Origin: Chrysomallon squamiferum
Lineage: Eukaryota > Mollusca > Gastropoda > Neomphalida > Peltospiridae
DNA: 64,000 nucleotides
Direction of reading: 5' to 3'
NCBI GenBank assembly: GCA_012295275.1
Contig: CM022672.1
Coordinates: 31,914,265 to 31,978,264 of the forward strand
In this document: positions 29,486 to 46,270 of the stretch, piece by piece
How the letters are laid out: each line of letters opens with the position of its first letter
Position numbering within the stretch: the stretch's first letter is position 1
Notes under the pieces: model-generated
The model's input: only the letters and a program-made list of their open reading frames with translations
What the model was told of the DNA's origin: nothing
The model's database searches: none
Program-made: the position numbers and the translations under genes

Positions 29486-30989
29486 CCTAAAGCTATCCAT
29501 GACATTAATAAAATGATGAAACAAGTCTTTTCTTTTCTTTTCTTCTTATTATATTCATATATGTAAGTTCATGATGTTTAATACAGATGTTCACTGTGCT
29601 TATATCAGTAGGTTTACTGTTTTCCTTTGTAGATAGTGAAAATTGTATCTTAGATAAGCTTGTATTATTTATATGTATTACAAGTTATGTTTTCATATAT
29701 ATATAGATAAATAGATATAGATACACATAAAGGCAAAAAATTAACTTACCTTAAAATAAATAAAGTTGGCATAATGAACAGAAACCTTTATCTTCTTACA
29801 TATCTTCTTTAGTAGACTGCAACATCCAGTAAAAATGAATTAAATTATTTCTTTGTTAGATTGACACATCCAATAAAAAAAGAATCAAATTATTTCTGCA
29901 TTAAAGAGCTACATACAGTACAAATTACTTATCATTATTCTTCATTAGGCTGGTACATCCAATAAATTGGAATCATACTATTTCTTCAGTAAACAGCTAG
30001 ATCTAAATAAATGACTTATAATCTTTCTTCATTAGACTATATATTCAATAATTTTTTTTTTTTTAAATGACATAAAATTTCTTTCTTCATAACAATGCTG
30101 TCTCCACTACAAATGGAATTCTACTTCTCTTCATTAAACCTGCTTTATCCAATAAATACAATTTTCTTCTTAATCAGAATGCTGGATCCAATAAAATTAC
30201 AAAACTGTTTTCTTCATTAAACTGCTATGTCTAATATGACTTTATGTCCTTTCTTCACTGTATTCAATTTGATCCAGTTTGATTTCAGCAACTGAGAGAT
30301 ATCCAATTCATGTCTGTACAGTCTGGTTTACTCATATAGTATTACTAAAACAAAACAAAAAAAAAAAAAAAAATGATTTGGAAAAAAAGAAGAAAAAAGA
30401 GAAGTAAAATGATCCATTAAACAAAAAACAAAGCAATTCCTATTAGTACTACTACTAATATCACTATTATTACTAGTGCTACAACTATAAAAAGTATTAC
30501 TAATACTACTATTTTAACACCAATTTATTACTGCTACTACTTTCAGCACTACAGTTACTGTTACTACTGTCACTACTTTTACTACTGTAATTATAATTAC
30601 TACTACCATCACTACTCCTACCACCAATATTATTACTACTACTACTATCAATACAACTATTACTATTATTACTGTCAATACTATACTACTACTGTTATTG
30701 CAACCATAAATATTGCCTTAATTATAATTCTTAAAATGATAAAACAAATTATGTTTTTGATAGATAGGAACTTTAGTTAATTTAAACATGGAGGCCATGA
30801 ATATTTGTTTTGGACCTTAATTATAATTATTACCATTATGACAGACTGTTTCTCAGATGACACTTGATAGATGCTTAACAATAACATTAGAAATAAAATA
30901 TATTTCGTGTCATTTTAATTTGTACAAGCCTGCACTCTGTCTAAAACGGCACCTATGATTGGTCCCAAATGAATCTGAGTCCACTGCAT

Positions 30990-31024
<35 letters not shown>

Positions 31025-31138
31025 TGCAATTTTATCCATAACCTAACTTGCAACAATTTGTTAAAGATTCAGCTGAATATAAATGTTATGCTAAAAGAAA
31101 TAATAATAAAAAAATTAAAAATTAAAATAATGCAACAC
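29486..31138. repeat. Gene-poor zone with degenerate tandem repeats
   Basis: Imperfect ~60-bp units around CATCCAATAAA...ATTATTTCTTCATTAAA occupy 29810-30245. Degenerate TAC/ACT triplets occupy 30440-30720. An (AC)n run is at 30990-31022. No exon was supported. Confidence 0.5.
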
Positions 31139-33510
31139 TAATCCTTTCTATAAACCTAACCATAAACTTACACAAACCACACATTTAACTGTAAACCTAA
31201 TTCTAATCATAACCAAAATAGTAACTCTAACCTTGACTCTGATTCTAGCTCTAGTTTACTTGTAACACTATGATGAATGATTGTTTTAATGAAATAAATG
31301 TAATTTTCAATTTTATCTGAAGACTCACACTGAACTTTAGAAAGTAAATTTTTTAAAAATAAAAGTTATATTAAATTTTATCCTAAGACTAATCAGAAAA
31401 TATTTCACCTTTTATTTGCATGGTGTCTCTAGATAAATGGATAATTAAACTTTACCCTAACCCTCATATGAGGCCTAACCAAAGCCTAATGCTAACACTA
31501 GCCTAACCCTAACACTAGCCTAAATGTTACCATAGCTCTAACCCTGTCAATAACCTTACTTTCAGTAATATGATAAATTAAAGATTTAATGAAATAAAAC
31601 AGAATTTAAAATATATGCTAACACTCATCATAAACTTTTCCCAAGTTGATTTTTTAAATAAAAGTTATTTTAAATATTATACTAATACTCAAAGCAATTT
31701 GTTTAATTTTTTATCCTAAAATTGTTTTGTATATTCAAATATATTTGGAGATATATTGATAATTAAATCATCTAACCCTAATTATAATTGCTACCCTTAA
31801 CCCAAACCTAACCCTCACCTGTTTGATCCCAATATTCAACATAATTTGTTTCATGTTTCATATGAAAACTACATTAGACAATCAGTTAGATAAATCTATG
31901 GTAAACAAAAATCTAACTCCACTCTAATCCTAACACTAATCTGAACTCTAACTCTAATGCTAAAAAATATCCCTAACCGTAATGGTAACCATAGCCTTAA
32001 CCCTAAATATAGCCTTAACCTTACTTGCAACAATGTGATGAATTAATGATTTTAAGAAATAAAACTTATTTTAAATATTAATCTGATACTCATGTATATT
32101 TTAAAAGATATTGTAATTAATCATAACATTTTTCAAGTTTTATATCAAGAAAATCTAGAACTAAATATATAATCAAATAAACCCTGACCATAATCCTTAA
32201 ACCAGCCCTAATATTAACCCTAATCATCACCCAAAGTCAAAGCTTAACCCTTACCCTAACTTTAATTCCAACACTGACCCTAATTCTAAACCTAACCCAA
32301 CCCTAATGCTAGCCTACACCCATCCATAAACCTTAACACTAAGCATAACCTTAACCCTAATGCAAACTGTTAACACTCACCAAAGCAAATAGTTTCACAT
32401 TAATCTTAAACATAATGTTAACCCTGACCCTAACATTAATTATAGCATAACATTATCTGTAATACTGTGATAAACTAAGGCTTTCTTTAAATGTTATTCT
32501 AACAATCATAATATATTTTCTCATGTTAACTGTTTTTGAAATTAAAGATGTCTTTAAATTTTAATCTGAAAGATTATACTAAACTTTTTCAAGGTTTTTT
32601 TTATAAAATATAGGTAATTAAATCTAACACTAAGTCTAACATTAATGCTAACCTAAAACCTGACATTATCACTAACCCTAACCCTAGTCACACCTCTAAT
32701 GCTAACCTAAAACCTAACATTATCACTAACCCTAACCCTAGTCACACCTCTAATGCTAACCTAAAACCTAACACTATCACTAACCCTAAACCTAGTCACA
32801 CCTCTAATGCTAACCTAAACCCAACTCTATCACTAACCCTAACCCTAGTCACACCTCTAATGCTAACCTAAACCCAACTCTATCACTAACCCTAACCCTA
32901 GTCACACCTCTAATGCTAACCTAAACCCATCTCTATCACTAACACTAACCCTAGTCACACCTCTAATGCTAACCTAAACCCAACTCTATCACTAACCCTA
33001 ACCCTAGTCACACCTCTAATGCTAACCTAAACCCAACTCTATCACTAACCCTAACCCTAGTCACACCTCTAATGCTAACCTAAACCCAACTCTATCACTA
33101 ATGCTAACACTTGACCTAGCCTTAATGCAACCCCAACCCTAGCCATAACTTTACTTGTAACAAGATAAACTATTGGTATTTATGAAATTTTGAGTTTCTT
33201 TAAATTCTCTTTAGTTTAACAGGTGCTTAATCTAGCACTACCCCTAATTCAAATTCTAACTTTATCCTCAAAATTAACCCTGATCCTGACCATAGCCCTG
33301 CTAAGCCTCAGCCTAAGCCTAGCCATAACTTTAGTGGTAACAAGATGAGTTACGCATGTTTATAAAATAGAAGTTATTTTAAATTCTCTTTAGTTAAATA
33401 AATAATTAAATCTAAAACAAATTTAAGCCAATACTAAACCTAACCCAACTTAAACTCTAACCTTAATACTAAATTAAACCAAATTCTAATGCTAACCCAC
33501 ATGCTAACCC
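31139..33510 (+). repeat. Degenerate telomere-type (CCCTAA) repeat zone
   Basis: Dense AACCCTAA, ACCTAAC and CTAACCCT motifs are scattered through AT-rich DNA. The motif fits the animal telomere unit TTAGGG read as CCCTAA. Degeneracy and lack of perfect arrays argue for an ancient interstitial block or CCCTAA-derived satellite, not a chromosome end. Confidence 0.7.
32650..33108 (+). repeat. 53-bp minisatellite inside the CCCTAA zone, about 8-9 units
   Basis: Unit of the form cctctaatgctaacctaaacccaactctatcactaaccctaaccctagtcaca. Later units are nearly identical and the first two or three carry a variant (cctaaaacctaacattatcac). It arose from the surrounding CCCTAA-like sequence. Confidence 0.9.
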
Positions 33511-34264
33511 TTAAAGAATTAAGAAAAAAAAATTTAAATAAAATTTAAAAATTCAGCTAGTTTTAAAACCAGTTATTTCTTAATCTGGCACAGTTCTTTT
33601 TACTTCAAATTTTATCTTAACACTCATCATAAATTTTTCCAAGTTAACTTTGTAAATTTATAATGATATTACATTTTATCCTGACAAAAATCTAAACTTT
33701 CCTGATTTTAATTGTTTCAGATAAAATATGTTTTAAATTTGTTCCTCAGACACATCCTAAAACGTTGTGAGTTAATTTTTCTAAATGAAAGCTATACAAA
33801 AATTGTCCTCACTTTAAATTTGACAACTTTGTCTTTATTAGGGTCATTCCGTCTCAAATTACCCCCCCCTCGAATAATAAATTTTAAACCCGACTGTCTC
33901 TGATTTTTATGAAACTTGGTATACTTGTTGATTGGGATCCCACAACACCAAATCCGAAATGTTAATGGTTTGGGAGATATGGCCCACTTTTTCCTTGATT
34001 TAATTCATACTGAATGAGATAAATAAACCTTGACAGACTGAGTACATACATTACTACGCTAATAAACACTATCGTTTCGGTTAATTTATGTACAGCTACT
34101 TTTTGAAATGTATATTATATATAAGAATTTTTTTTTTTTTAAATGAATACAGGAAAAACAAAAAACTTTTAAAATACAAGATGAACAAGAAGAAAAAATA
34201 AAAAATAAAATAAAAAGGTAATAAACAAATAAAGGAACTCAGTTATTATAGAAATTTTGCACCA

Positions 34265-34321
<57 letters not shown>

Positions 34322-34975
34322 TAATTCATCATTGGTCTGTTAAAGATTTAGCTTTCTAAATTAATATGGATAAAAGCCATATTCAATTTTTTTTTTTTTT
34401 TTTTTTTTTACTTTAGATAATTATGATTAAAAAAATTAACATACACGTATTTTAATACAGTTTATTAAAATGAGTATATATTTGGTAAATAACTAATGAC
34501 TACAAAGAATTGTGGATTGTCAGTCAAAGTTCTTTAATGTTGTTAATGAAATAAAGTTATGTAAGGTAATATAAACAGAGTTAACTGGAAAGAAAAAATT
34601 ATAAATTAAAAAACACAAAGAAATACAACTCTCCATAAAATACAAAAAACAAAACAAAAACAAAAAAAACAATCAAAAAACAAAAAACAAAAACACAACA
34701 AACATACAAATAAAAATACTTATGTGTATGCAAAGCTTAGGAAATCAAAAAACAAATGTTACAAAAAACTTTTCCATATGGAAAGTTCAGCTCTCCGCAA
34801 TGGTAAACTGACTGCTAAGCCTTCTGGGATTTTTTTACAACTTTACCAAATGCAAGATTTCCAGAACAAAAAAATTAATAATAATAATAAAATAATATAT
34901 ATATTAAATAGTAAGTTTCTCATTGATGTATTTAAACATATAATATGTATTTGATTTTTAATTCTATTGCTATTA

Positions 34976-35043
<68 letters not shown>

Positions 35044-36626
35044 AAGCTATAAAACTTATGAGATTTAACAAGTGTAATCTAAATGTACACCTTACCATAA
35101 CACATGCACTGACCTTAACCCTATACCTAACTATAACTATACCTAACTATAACTATACCTAAATATAACTATACCTAACTATAACTATACCTAACTATAA
35201 CTATACCTAAATATAACTATACCTAACTATAACGATGCTAAATCTAACCCTAACCATAACTCTAGCCATAAATTTACTTTTTCTTAATTCTCAAACATTC
35301 AGTTTGAATGATGCTAATACCATTTTTGTCATGTTCACTGATTTCATTGGACAGTTAAGTGAACTCACTCTATAAGTCTAATTAAGTGTTCACATCAAAC
35401 AGAACACCAAGTTTGTTGCTTCCCAAACCAAGGATTTTTACTTTAACTGTCTCAAACCCCTAAGCCCGTAGCTACAAGATTCCTGCACATGTGGTGAAAA
35501 CCACAAAATCAAAGTGAAAAGCAAAGCCACAGAGCTGTACAAATTTAAAAGCTGTAAACTGGCTACATGTTGGTAGCTAATTAATGCAACATAACTTTTA
35601 CAATTTAGAAACTGTCATTAAATGTCTGTCATTGCACATTTCCCTGTAAACAGAACTTTAATTATTTGCATATATTGGCAGTTAAAGGCAGTTTATTTAC
35701 TGATTATAATTATTAATACACATTTATTTAATAGAGAGGTTTAGCATAGACGTAACTTTCATGTAACGAACCTGTATCATCTTTTTTAGTGAGATCTTCT
35801 CAATACAGGACATGCCTAAATGTGCATGTTTATGCATAGTGAAGTATTTACATATGTGCATTTCTGCATCGTTATAGCAATTTTTTAAAACACTGTAAAG
35901 GGTTAATCTTCTTTTTTATGATTTTTTAAAATTATCGTTGCATTTTACTGCTTGGTTTTCACATAAATGATTGCTAAAGATAGATCCCTTTCTCTCCAAA
36001 AAAGCTGTGGTTGGACTTATGTACCTTTGGCTGAATGAGATTACAATTATTTTGCCTTAAGACATTGCTTAGCTTCTTGCTGAGAAATAGAGTAAAAATG
36101 TATTTGTTTGCAAACAAAAATACCAGCCAGTCTGTAGTTTTGTGTGTACAATGCTGCTGCAAGAGAAACAAATAACAAATAACTTGTATGTTACAACATT
36201 TTCTAAAAATAAATTTTCATATTAAATTATGTATCAGAAAAACCCTGCAATAAAAACAGATTAAAATCGCTCCAAGGCATCTTTGATAACTTTGATATGA
36301 AAAAGATTACGAATAGTGATCTGAATAAAATTTGCTTGCATTTTTCTTTCAGAATCAATGGAGAACCAGAAATTGATTTTGGTCTTTTGACAACAAAAAC
36401 AATGTATATTATATTTCTGTTTAAACCAAAGCTACATATATCCAAATAAAGCTTTGTATGAGTTCTAGAACTATAGTTACTTCCCTTTCTTGGCCTATTT
36501 TGAAACAAACTTAGTGCTTTACGTGGAAGCTAAACTGAAAGTCTATACACAATCAGATACATGAATACATTATGTCTATGCTAAACCTCTTTAATATTTG
36601 TCATTTCTCTCTCTCTCTCCAGATGT

Positions 36627-36674
<48 letters not shown>

Positions 36675-37190
36675 TAGCTAATTTCAAGATTATATATATT
36701 GTTTAAATTTATACATTAATGGAATATCTGTAGTAAATATATGTAAAGAAATGCAGCTAATGAAAATAGGTTCACAGATAATCTGATTTTGTGTTCGACA
36801 AATACTAGATTATCCATCTTTGTCACAATAGCTGTGAACTGTAACCAGGTATGAACTGCGAATTAGATAAGCTTTGCACTTTAACAGTTAACTATGCAAG
36901 CTTTTTCACTCTAAATTCTTTTTATAATTAACCTAACATTTATTCCAGTAATTATGACACAAATTTACATACATGTAGATAACTGATATAGTCAATATTT
37001 AATAGAATAAACAAGTGACTTGGCCAACATCCACATGTAAAAGTTAATTTATTAAATATTGTAAAGTGGTACAATTTAATTCAGAGTTATTAGTTTGTAT
37101 TAGAGTAATATGTTTTTCAGATGGTAAATAAGTAAAATATGACGTAACTGACTGCTAAAGTGCAAACCAGATAGATTCACTATTCTGTTT
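33511..37190. other. Gene-poor AT-rich stretch
   Basis: It holds a possible old repeat at 33838-34020 (gggtcattccgtctcaaattacccc...), (AAT)n at 34266-34317, (TTA)n at 34973-35042, and a 16-bp array (tacctaactataacta) at about 35105-35240. (AT)n lies at 36630-36671. Both ORFs on the minus strand near 36 kb lack splice or family support. Confidence 0.4.
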
Positions 37191-37393
37191 CTAACCTTCA
37201 CACTCTACAACACTCAAGCAAACATCTCTGCAGTAACTGAAATAATCACTGATGGTTTCACTGGACATTTCCTGAATCATCTGATCACTGCAGTCTCTGT
37301 TAATGTCACTGGAGGTTATTGATGTCTCCTCTATATTGGACTTAATTTTGTTTCTCCAACCTGTTCTTTTCTGTGGTCTCCTTTGCCTTTCTG
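37191..37393 (-). CDS. Candidate minus-strand terminal exon, unknown protein
   Basis: On the minus strand a phase-1 frame runs open for about 66 codons from a tag acceptor at 37394-37396 to TAG (37191-37193). It starts with a basic cluster ERQRRPQKRTGWRNKIKS and then becomes Ser/Glu-rich (EETSITSSD, QEMSSETISDY). Composition looks like a cytoplasmic tail. The acceptor is weak and no other exon of the gene was found nearby. Confidence 0.3.
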
Positions 37394-37668
37394 CTACTTA
37401 CGGTAACTATATGACATAAAAATAAATAAATAAATAAATTTTAAAAACAGAATCAAATTTATGGTTTTCATACCTCAGCAATTACTAATTTTTGGGCCCC
37501 AATATGTGACAAAAGAAATAAAAAATAGAATAAATGGCTCAAAAATCAAATAGTGCTTCATAACTGGAAAGAGTATTGAGAAAACTTACAATAAAATTTA
37601 TGATCCTAACTTGAAAAATATTTATGTTCAGTAAAAGTATAAAATAACAATGTAACACTGCTCCACCT

Positions 37669-37670
<2 letters not shown>

Positions 37671-37738
<68 letters not shown>
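37671..37738 (+). repeat. (TTA)n microsatellite
   Basis: About 22 units. Confidence 0.95.
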
Positions 37739-41985
<4,247 letters not shown>

Positions 41986-42107
41986 TGAAGTTTTATCCTT
42001 TTATCTCAAATGTAAAGAAACCTTTATATTTTTCTCCATTTTCTTGTAACAGAGTCATGTCGTTCCGGAAGATACAATAACAAAAAATTAATAAAATAAT
42101 TGTTCAG

Positions 42108-42316
42108 AAGTATTTTTCCATTGTGTTGAAGATGCTCTACCAATAAAAGAATGCTGGCACGACCTACAGTTTATCAGACTGGTAACTGTCGAGGCTGATA
42201 CCTACTCAGAAGATATCACAGATAAATTTGAGCCGGAAGTCGTCTGCTGGTCTACACCAGGGGAGAAAACTCCCAACAACCAGATACGAATGTCCTGCAT
42301 AATTCAACAAGACTAG
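42108..42316 (+). CDS. Terminal exon of unknown protein, copy 1
   Basis: After ttgttcag a phase-1 frame of 68 codons runs to TAG (42314-42316). It contains VFFHCVEDALPIKECWHDL, RLVTVEADTYSEDITDKF and CIIQQD, with four cysteines and a balanced, protein-like composition. A candidate 3' UTR and AATAAA runs follow at about 42410. No family was recognised and no clearly matching upstream exon was found. A splice-bounded piece starting at 42053 (SHVVPEDTITKN, stop) precedes it out of frame. Support comes mainly from the conserved frame in copy 2. Confidence 0.45.
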
Positions 42317-43289
42317 AATCCCAGACCGTCTGTAGATGGCCTTTGAAAGAAAAGTTATACACAACACAAGAATGAGTTTCACTTTCATTTCATCTAGTGT
42401 CTGAAAAAAATAAAAAATAAAAAAGTAATAAAAAATAAAAACACAATAAAATAAATAAATAAATAAATAAATAAAAATAAAATAATAATAGTAATAATAA
42501 TAATAATAATAATGGAATAGAAAAACCACACAAAAACTATCAGTCTTATATAAATGCGTAACAACAAAACAAATCTACTTCGAAAGCATAAAATTATAAA
42601 ATTCCGTACCTGTATTACAATATTGTAATCATTTATAAATCATTAATAATTACCTATGTCGACTGAACTTTCAAAGTCGCAGAAAATATTCACTCATATA
42701 AAACTAAACTAAACTAAACTAAAATGTTCAAATAATGAAACCTGTGGTGCGACTGACATAGAAAGAAGGTTCTAGATTACTGCCCAAGTAATTGACGTCA
42801 CCAGATTTTTTTTTTTTTTTAAATTTTATTTATAAATATGATGTCATCACTTTTGGAAGAAAGTTTCTAGTAACAACAGATGTATGTGATATAGAAAGAA
42901 AGAAGAAATTTTGCTTTAAAGAAAACACATCCTTTCAATCAGAATTATGCTTTCTTTTTCGTTTCTTTATTAAAACTAAAAGGGAAAGAAAGAAACCAGC
43001 CAATGAACAGGAATAAATAAGTTACTTCTACAAATAACATTGATGAAAATAAAGAACTGAAACAACTTTCTAAATAAGAAATCTACATAAACGTGTTCAA
43101 AGGTGAAAAGAAAAAAAAAAAATGGGAATGAAAAACCCATTTTTTGTAATGATAATTGCTCTATATCAGGAGATATCTCAACTGTAAAGTGACCTTTATA
43201 TTTTCCTCCATATTCTTGTAACAGAATCATGTCGTTCTTGAAGATTCAATACAAACAAAACAAAAACAAATAATAGAATAATTGTTTAG

Positions 43290-43498
43290 AAGTATTTTTC
43301 CATTGTGTTGAAGATGCTCTACCAATAAAAGAATGCTGGCACGACCTACAGTTTATCAGACTGGTAACTGTCGAGGCTGATACCTACTCAGAAGATATTA
43401 CAGATAAATTTGAGCCGGAAGTCTTCTGCTGGTCTACACCAGGGGAGAGAACTCCCAACAACCAGATACGAATGTCCTGCATAATTCAACAAGAATAG
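43290..43498 (+). CDS. Terminal exon of unknown protein, copy 2
   Basis: Same length, frame and stop position as the exon 1182 bp upstream. Differences give V to F, K to R, D to E and a silent change, all frame-preserving. The acceptor is attgtttag rather than ttgttcag. It may be an alternative last exon or a paralogous gene end. Confidence 0.45.
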
Positions 43499-43635
43499 AA
43501 TCCAGGACCGTCTGTAGATGGCCTTTGAAAGAAAAGTTATACACAACAGAAGAATGAGTTTCACTTTCATTTCATCTAGTGTCTGAAAAAAATAAAATAA
43601 AAAAGTAATAAAAAATAAAAACACAATAAAATAAA

Positions 43636-43683
<48 letters not shown>

Positions 43684-44275
43684 GAAAAGAAAAACCACAC
43701 AAAAACTATCTGTCTTATATAAATGTGTAACATCAAAACAAATCTACTTCGAAAGCATAAAATTCAGATAAATTATAAAATTCCGTAACTCTATTACAAT
43801 ATTGTAATCATTTATAAATCATTAATAATTACCTATGTCGACTGAACTCCCAAAGTCGCAGAAAATATTCACTCATATAAAACTAAACTAAACTAAAATA
43901 AAATGTTTAAATAATCAAGTCTGTGGTGCGACTGACGTAGAAAGAAGGTTCTAGATCACTGCCCGAGTAATTGACGTCACCAGATTTTTATTTTTTTATT
44001 TTATTATAAATATGATGTCATCACATTTGAAAGGTTTCTAGTAACAACAGATATATATGATATAGAAAGATACAATAAACTTTGCTATAAAGAAAACACA
44101 TCCTTTAAATCAGAATTATGCTTTCTTTTTTCCTTTTTTTTATTAAAACTAAAACGGAAAGAAAGAAACCAGCCAATGAACAAAAATAAATAAGTTACTT
44201 CAAAAAATAACATTTTTGAAAATAAAGAACAAAAACAGCTTTCTGAATAAGAATATCTACATAAACATGTTCAAA

Positions 44276-45756
44276 ATCTATGATGTGGGTGTTTCAAAAT
44301 CATCTTCAGTATGAAGACTAAATATAAACTGTATTTCCACTGCATCGTAACTGCATGTTAGCCAGAAAATAAAGAGAATATATATACCGCTAACATTGTC
44401 AAAGTATTTAATAAAAGATAAGAGTTCATATATATATATATGTATGTATGTATGTAAATTCATCCACAGAAAATGCAATGAGAATTTGTAATGTTACATA
44501 ATATACATTTGACCTAAAAAACAAATGACCTTTAAGTTATACTCAAAACAAAGCATTTGAAATAAACATTTCTAGAATCAATTCATGGACAAATAATGAG
44601 AGTGTGGATGTAGGTATGTCTCTGTTTTTTTGTATTATGTATGTATGAGTTGCGTGTATAAGTATCTCTGTGTTTGTATTATGTGTGTAAGAGTTTGTTT
44701 GTGTAGTGAGTGATTATGTGTATGAGTTTGTATGTGTTTGTATCTGTGTGTATTATTTTGTATGTATTTGTATGTACGTATCTATGTGTACCTGTATCTC
44801 TCTTTTGTATTTGTATGTATGCAGGTATGTGTATCTGTGTCTATTTGTGTGTATATATGTATGTATGTGTATCTGTGTTTATATTATGTGTTTGTATGCA
44901 TGTATGTATGTGTTTGTATTATGTGTTTTTTATATGCATGTATGTATGTGTATCTATTTGCATTATGTGTATCAATGTGTGTTTTTATGTATATGTCGGT
45001 GTATTATTTGTTTGAGTGTATATATTTGTGTATCTCTGTATAATTCTGTATCTGTGTGTTTCTATTTTGTGTATAATTGTGAATGTAGGTGTATACCTGT
45101 GTATTTGTATTGTGTATGAATGTAGGCATTTATATATCTACGTGTGTATTAGCTAGTGCAAGTGTACGTACTTGTGTATGTCAGTGTGAGTCAGTTCATT
45201 ATAAATGTGAATCACCGGGTTGGTGTGCGCGATATAATCAATGGACCTGTTGGTTTCTAGGCACGTACGCACGTACCTGAGTGTGCCAATACATTTATGC
45301 AAAGTTAGTTTGCGCGCTCTCTCCATTTATATGTATATAGATAGATATATGCTTTTGTCATTGTGTATATTTATATGTGTGTGTGTGTATATATACATAT
45401 ATACACAGATACACAGAACACTAAATCACGACTCCATCCTGGTATCAGCGAGTCATGAATATCAGAATATGCCAATAAATGTAACCATGGTTACCTGTAA
45501 ACCTCTATATTTCATTATTATTAGTTATATAGTCATCATTTGATTAATTTTTCCATGTAAAAATTACGCCACCGTTTGCATTGCTTGTTTCACATTTCAG
45601 AGACATTGTTCCGGTATCAGCAAGAAAACTGTTTTTATTTCCTTCAGTGCTGACTCTTTGCGGACCATCTGTCAAACAAAACAGTAGTAATGTTTAATAC
45701 TACAAGAAGAAATATATTACATGAACTTCAAGTTCAGTGATTTCAAGTTTTTGTTT
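44276..45756. other. No gene recognised
   Basis: 44640-45170 is a degenerate GTAT/TGTGT-rich stretch that generates Cys/Val/Tyr-rich artefact ORFs in all three plus frames. Confidence 0.45.
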
Positions 45757-45827
45757 AGTCCGAGTACTTTTGTCTTCTGCCGCCTGCTGACCTGTCCATC
45801 ATCGACGGAGGCCAGCGAACTCGGACT
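45757..45827 (+). other. 71-nt hairpin-forming sequence
   Basis: A perfect 9-bp inverted repeat, AGTCCGAGT at 45757-45765 and ACTCGGACT at 45819-45827, encloses a GC-rich loop. The loop has a second near-complementary pair (GCTGACC / GGCCAGC). The sequence is notably GC-richer than its surroundings. Its identity (structured RNA, transposon end or chance) is unknown. Confidence 0.4.
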
Positions 45828-46086
45828 ACCAGTCTTTGTCTGAATGTTTTGTTTTTGTTTTTATTTTTGTTGTCCTAGTTGAACTCAGAATGTATTGGTC
45901 CATGTCACATGTCATTTCGATATCTGATACGTTCCAAGGACAGTCAGATGACCAGAAGACTGACTTGCAGAACTCGGCCACTCCTCTTAACTTCAACTAT
46001 CTGACTTTTACAGGATCATAACACGAGCCTCGAAATAATCCAGGGCCGCTCTCTGCTTTATCCCTCAACTCTGTAGAGAATAGATT

Positions 46087-46087
46087 A

Positions 46088-46179
<92 letters not shown>

Positions 46180-46180
46180 A
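46087..46180 (+). repeat. (GTA)n microsatellite
   Basis: About 31 units. Confidence 0.95.
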
Positions 46181-46270
46181 CAGTAATAGTAGTAGCAGTA
46201 GTAGAGGTAATAGTTGCGGTAGAAATTAGTAATAACAGCAGAAGCTGTACTAGTGGTAGTAGTACTGAGG

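Larger units (their letters stand above)
41990..44275 (+). repeat. Recent tandem duplication, period 1182 bp
   Basis: About 41990-43100 and 43168-44275 are homologous along their length. The best-conserved ~300 bp differ at about six positions. They share flanking tracts (AAATA/TAAT runs, actaaactaaac, gatgtcatcac). The recent duplication encloses the two paralogous exons listed separately. Confidence 0.9.

Noticed and set aside
31139-33510. True telomere end
   Set aside because: The motifs are degenerate, interspersed with AT-rich DNA, and followed by 30 kb of genes and transposon debris.
33838-34020. Old repeat or transposon end (gggtcattccgtctcaaattaccc)
   Set aside because: It feels like a dispersed repeat, but only one copy is in the window and no termini or duplication could be shown.
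42206-42529. Minus-strand ORFs with a signal-peptide-like start (MKVKLILVLCITF), also at 43388-43702
   Set aside because: They overlap the plus-strand exons. Changes between copies are less conservative in this frame (G to W, F to S), and the upstream part is a (TTA)/(TTTA) artefact. Kept only as the alternative reading.
44706-45119. Cys/Tyr/Val-rich ORFs in all three plus frames
   Set aside because: Simultaneous openness in three frames reflects TGTAT/TGTGT low-complexity sequence.
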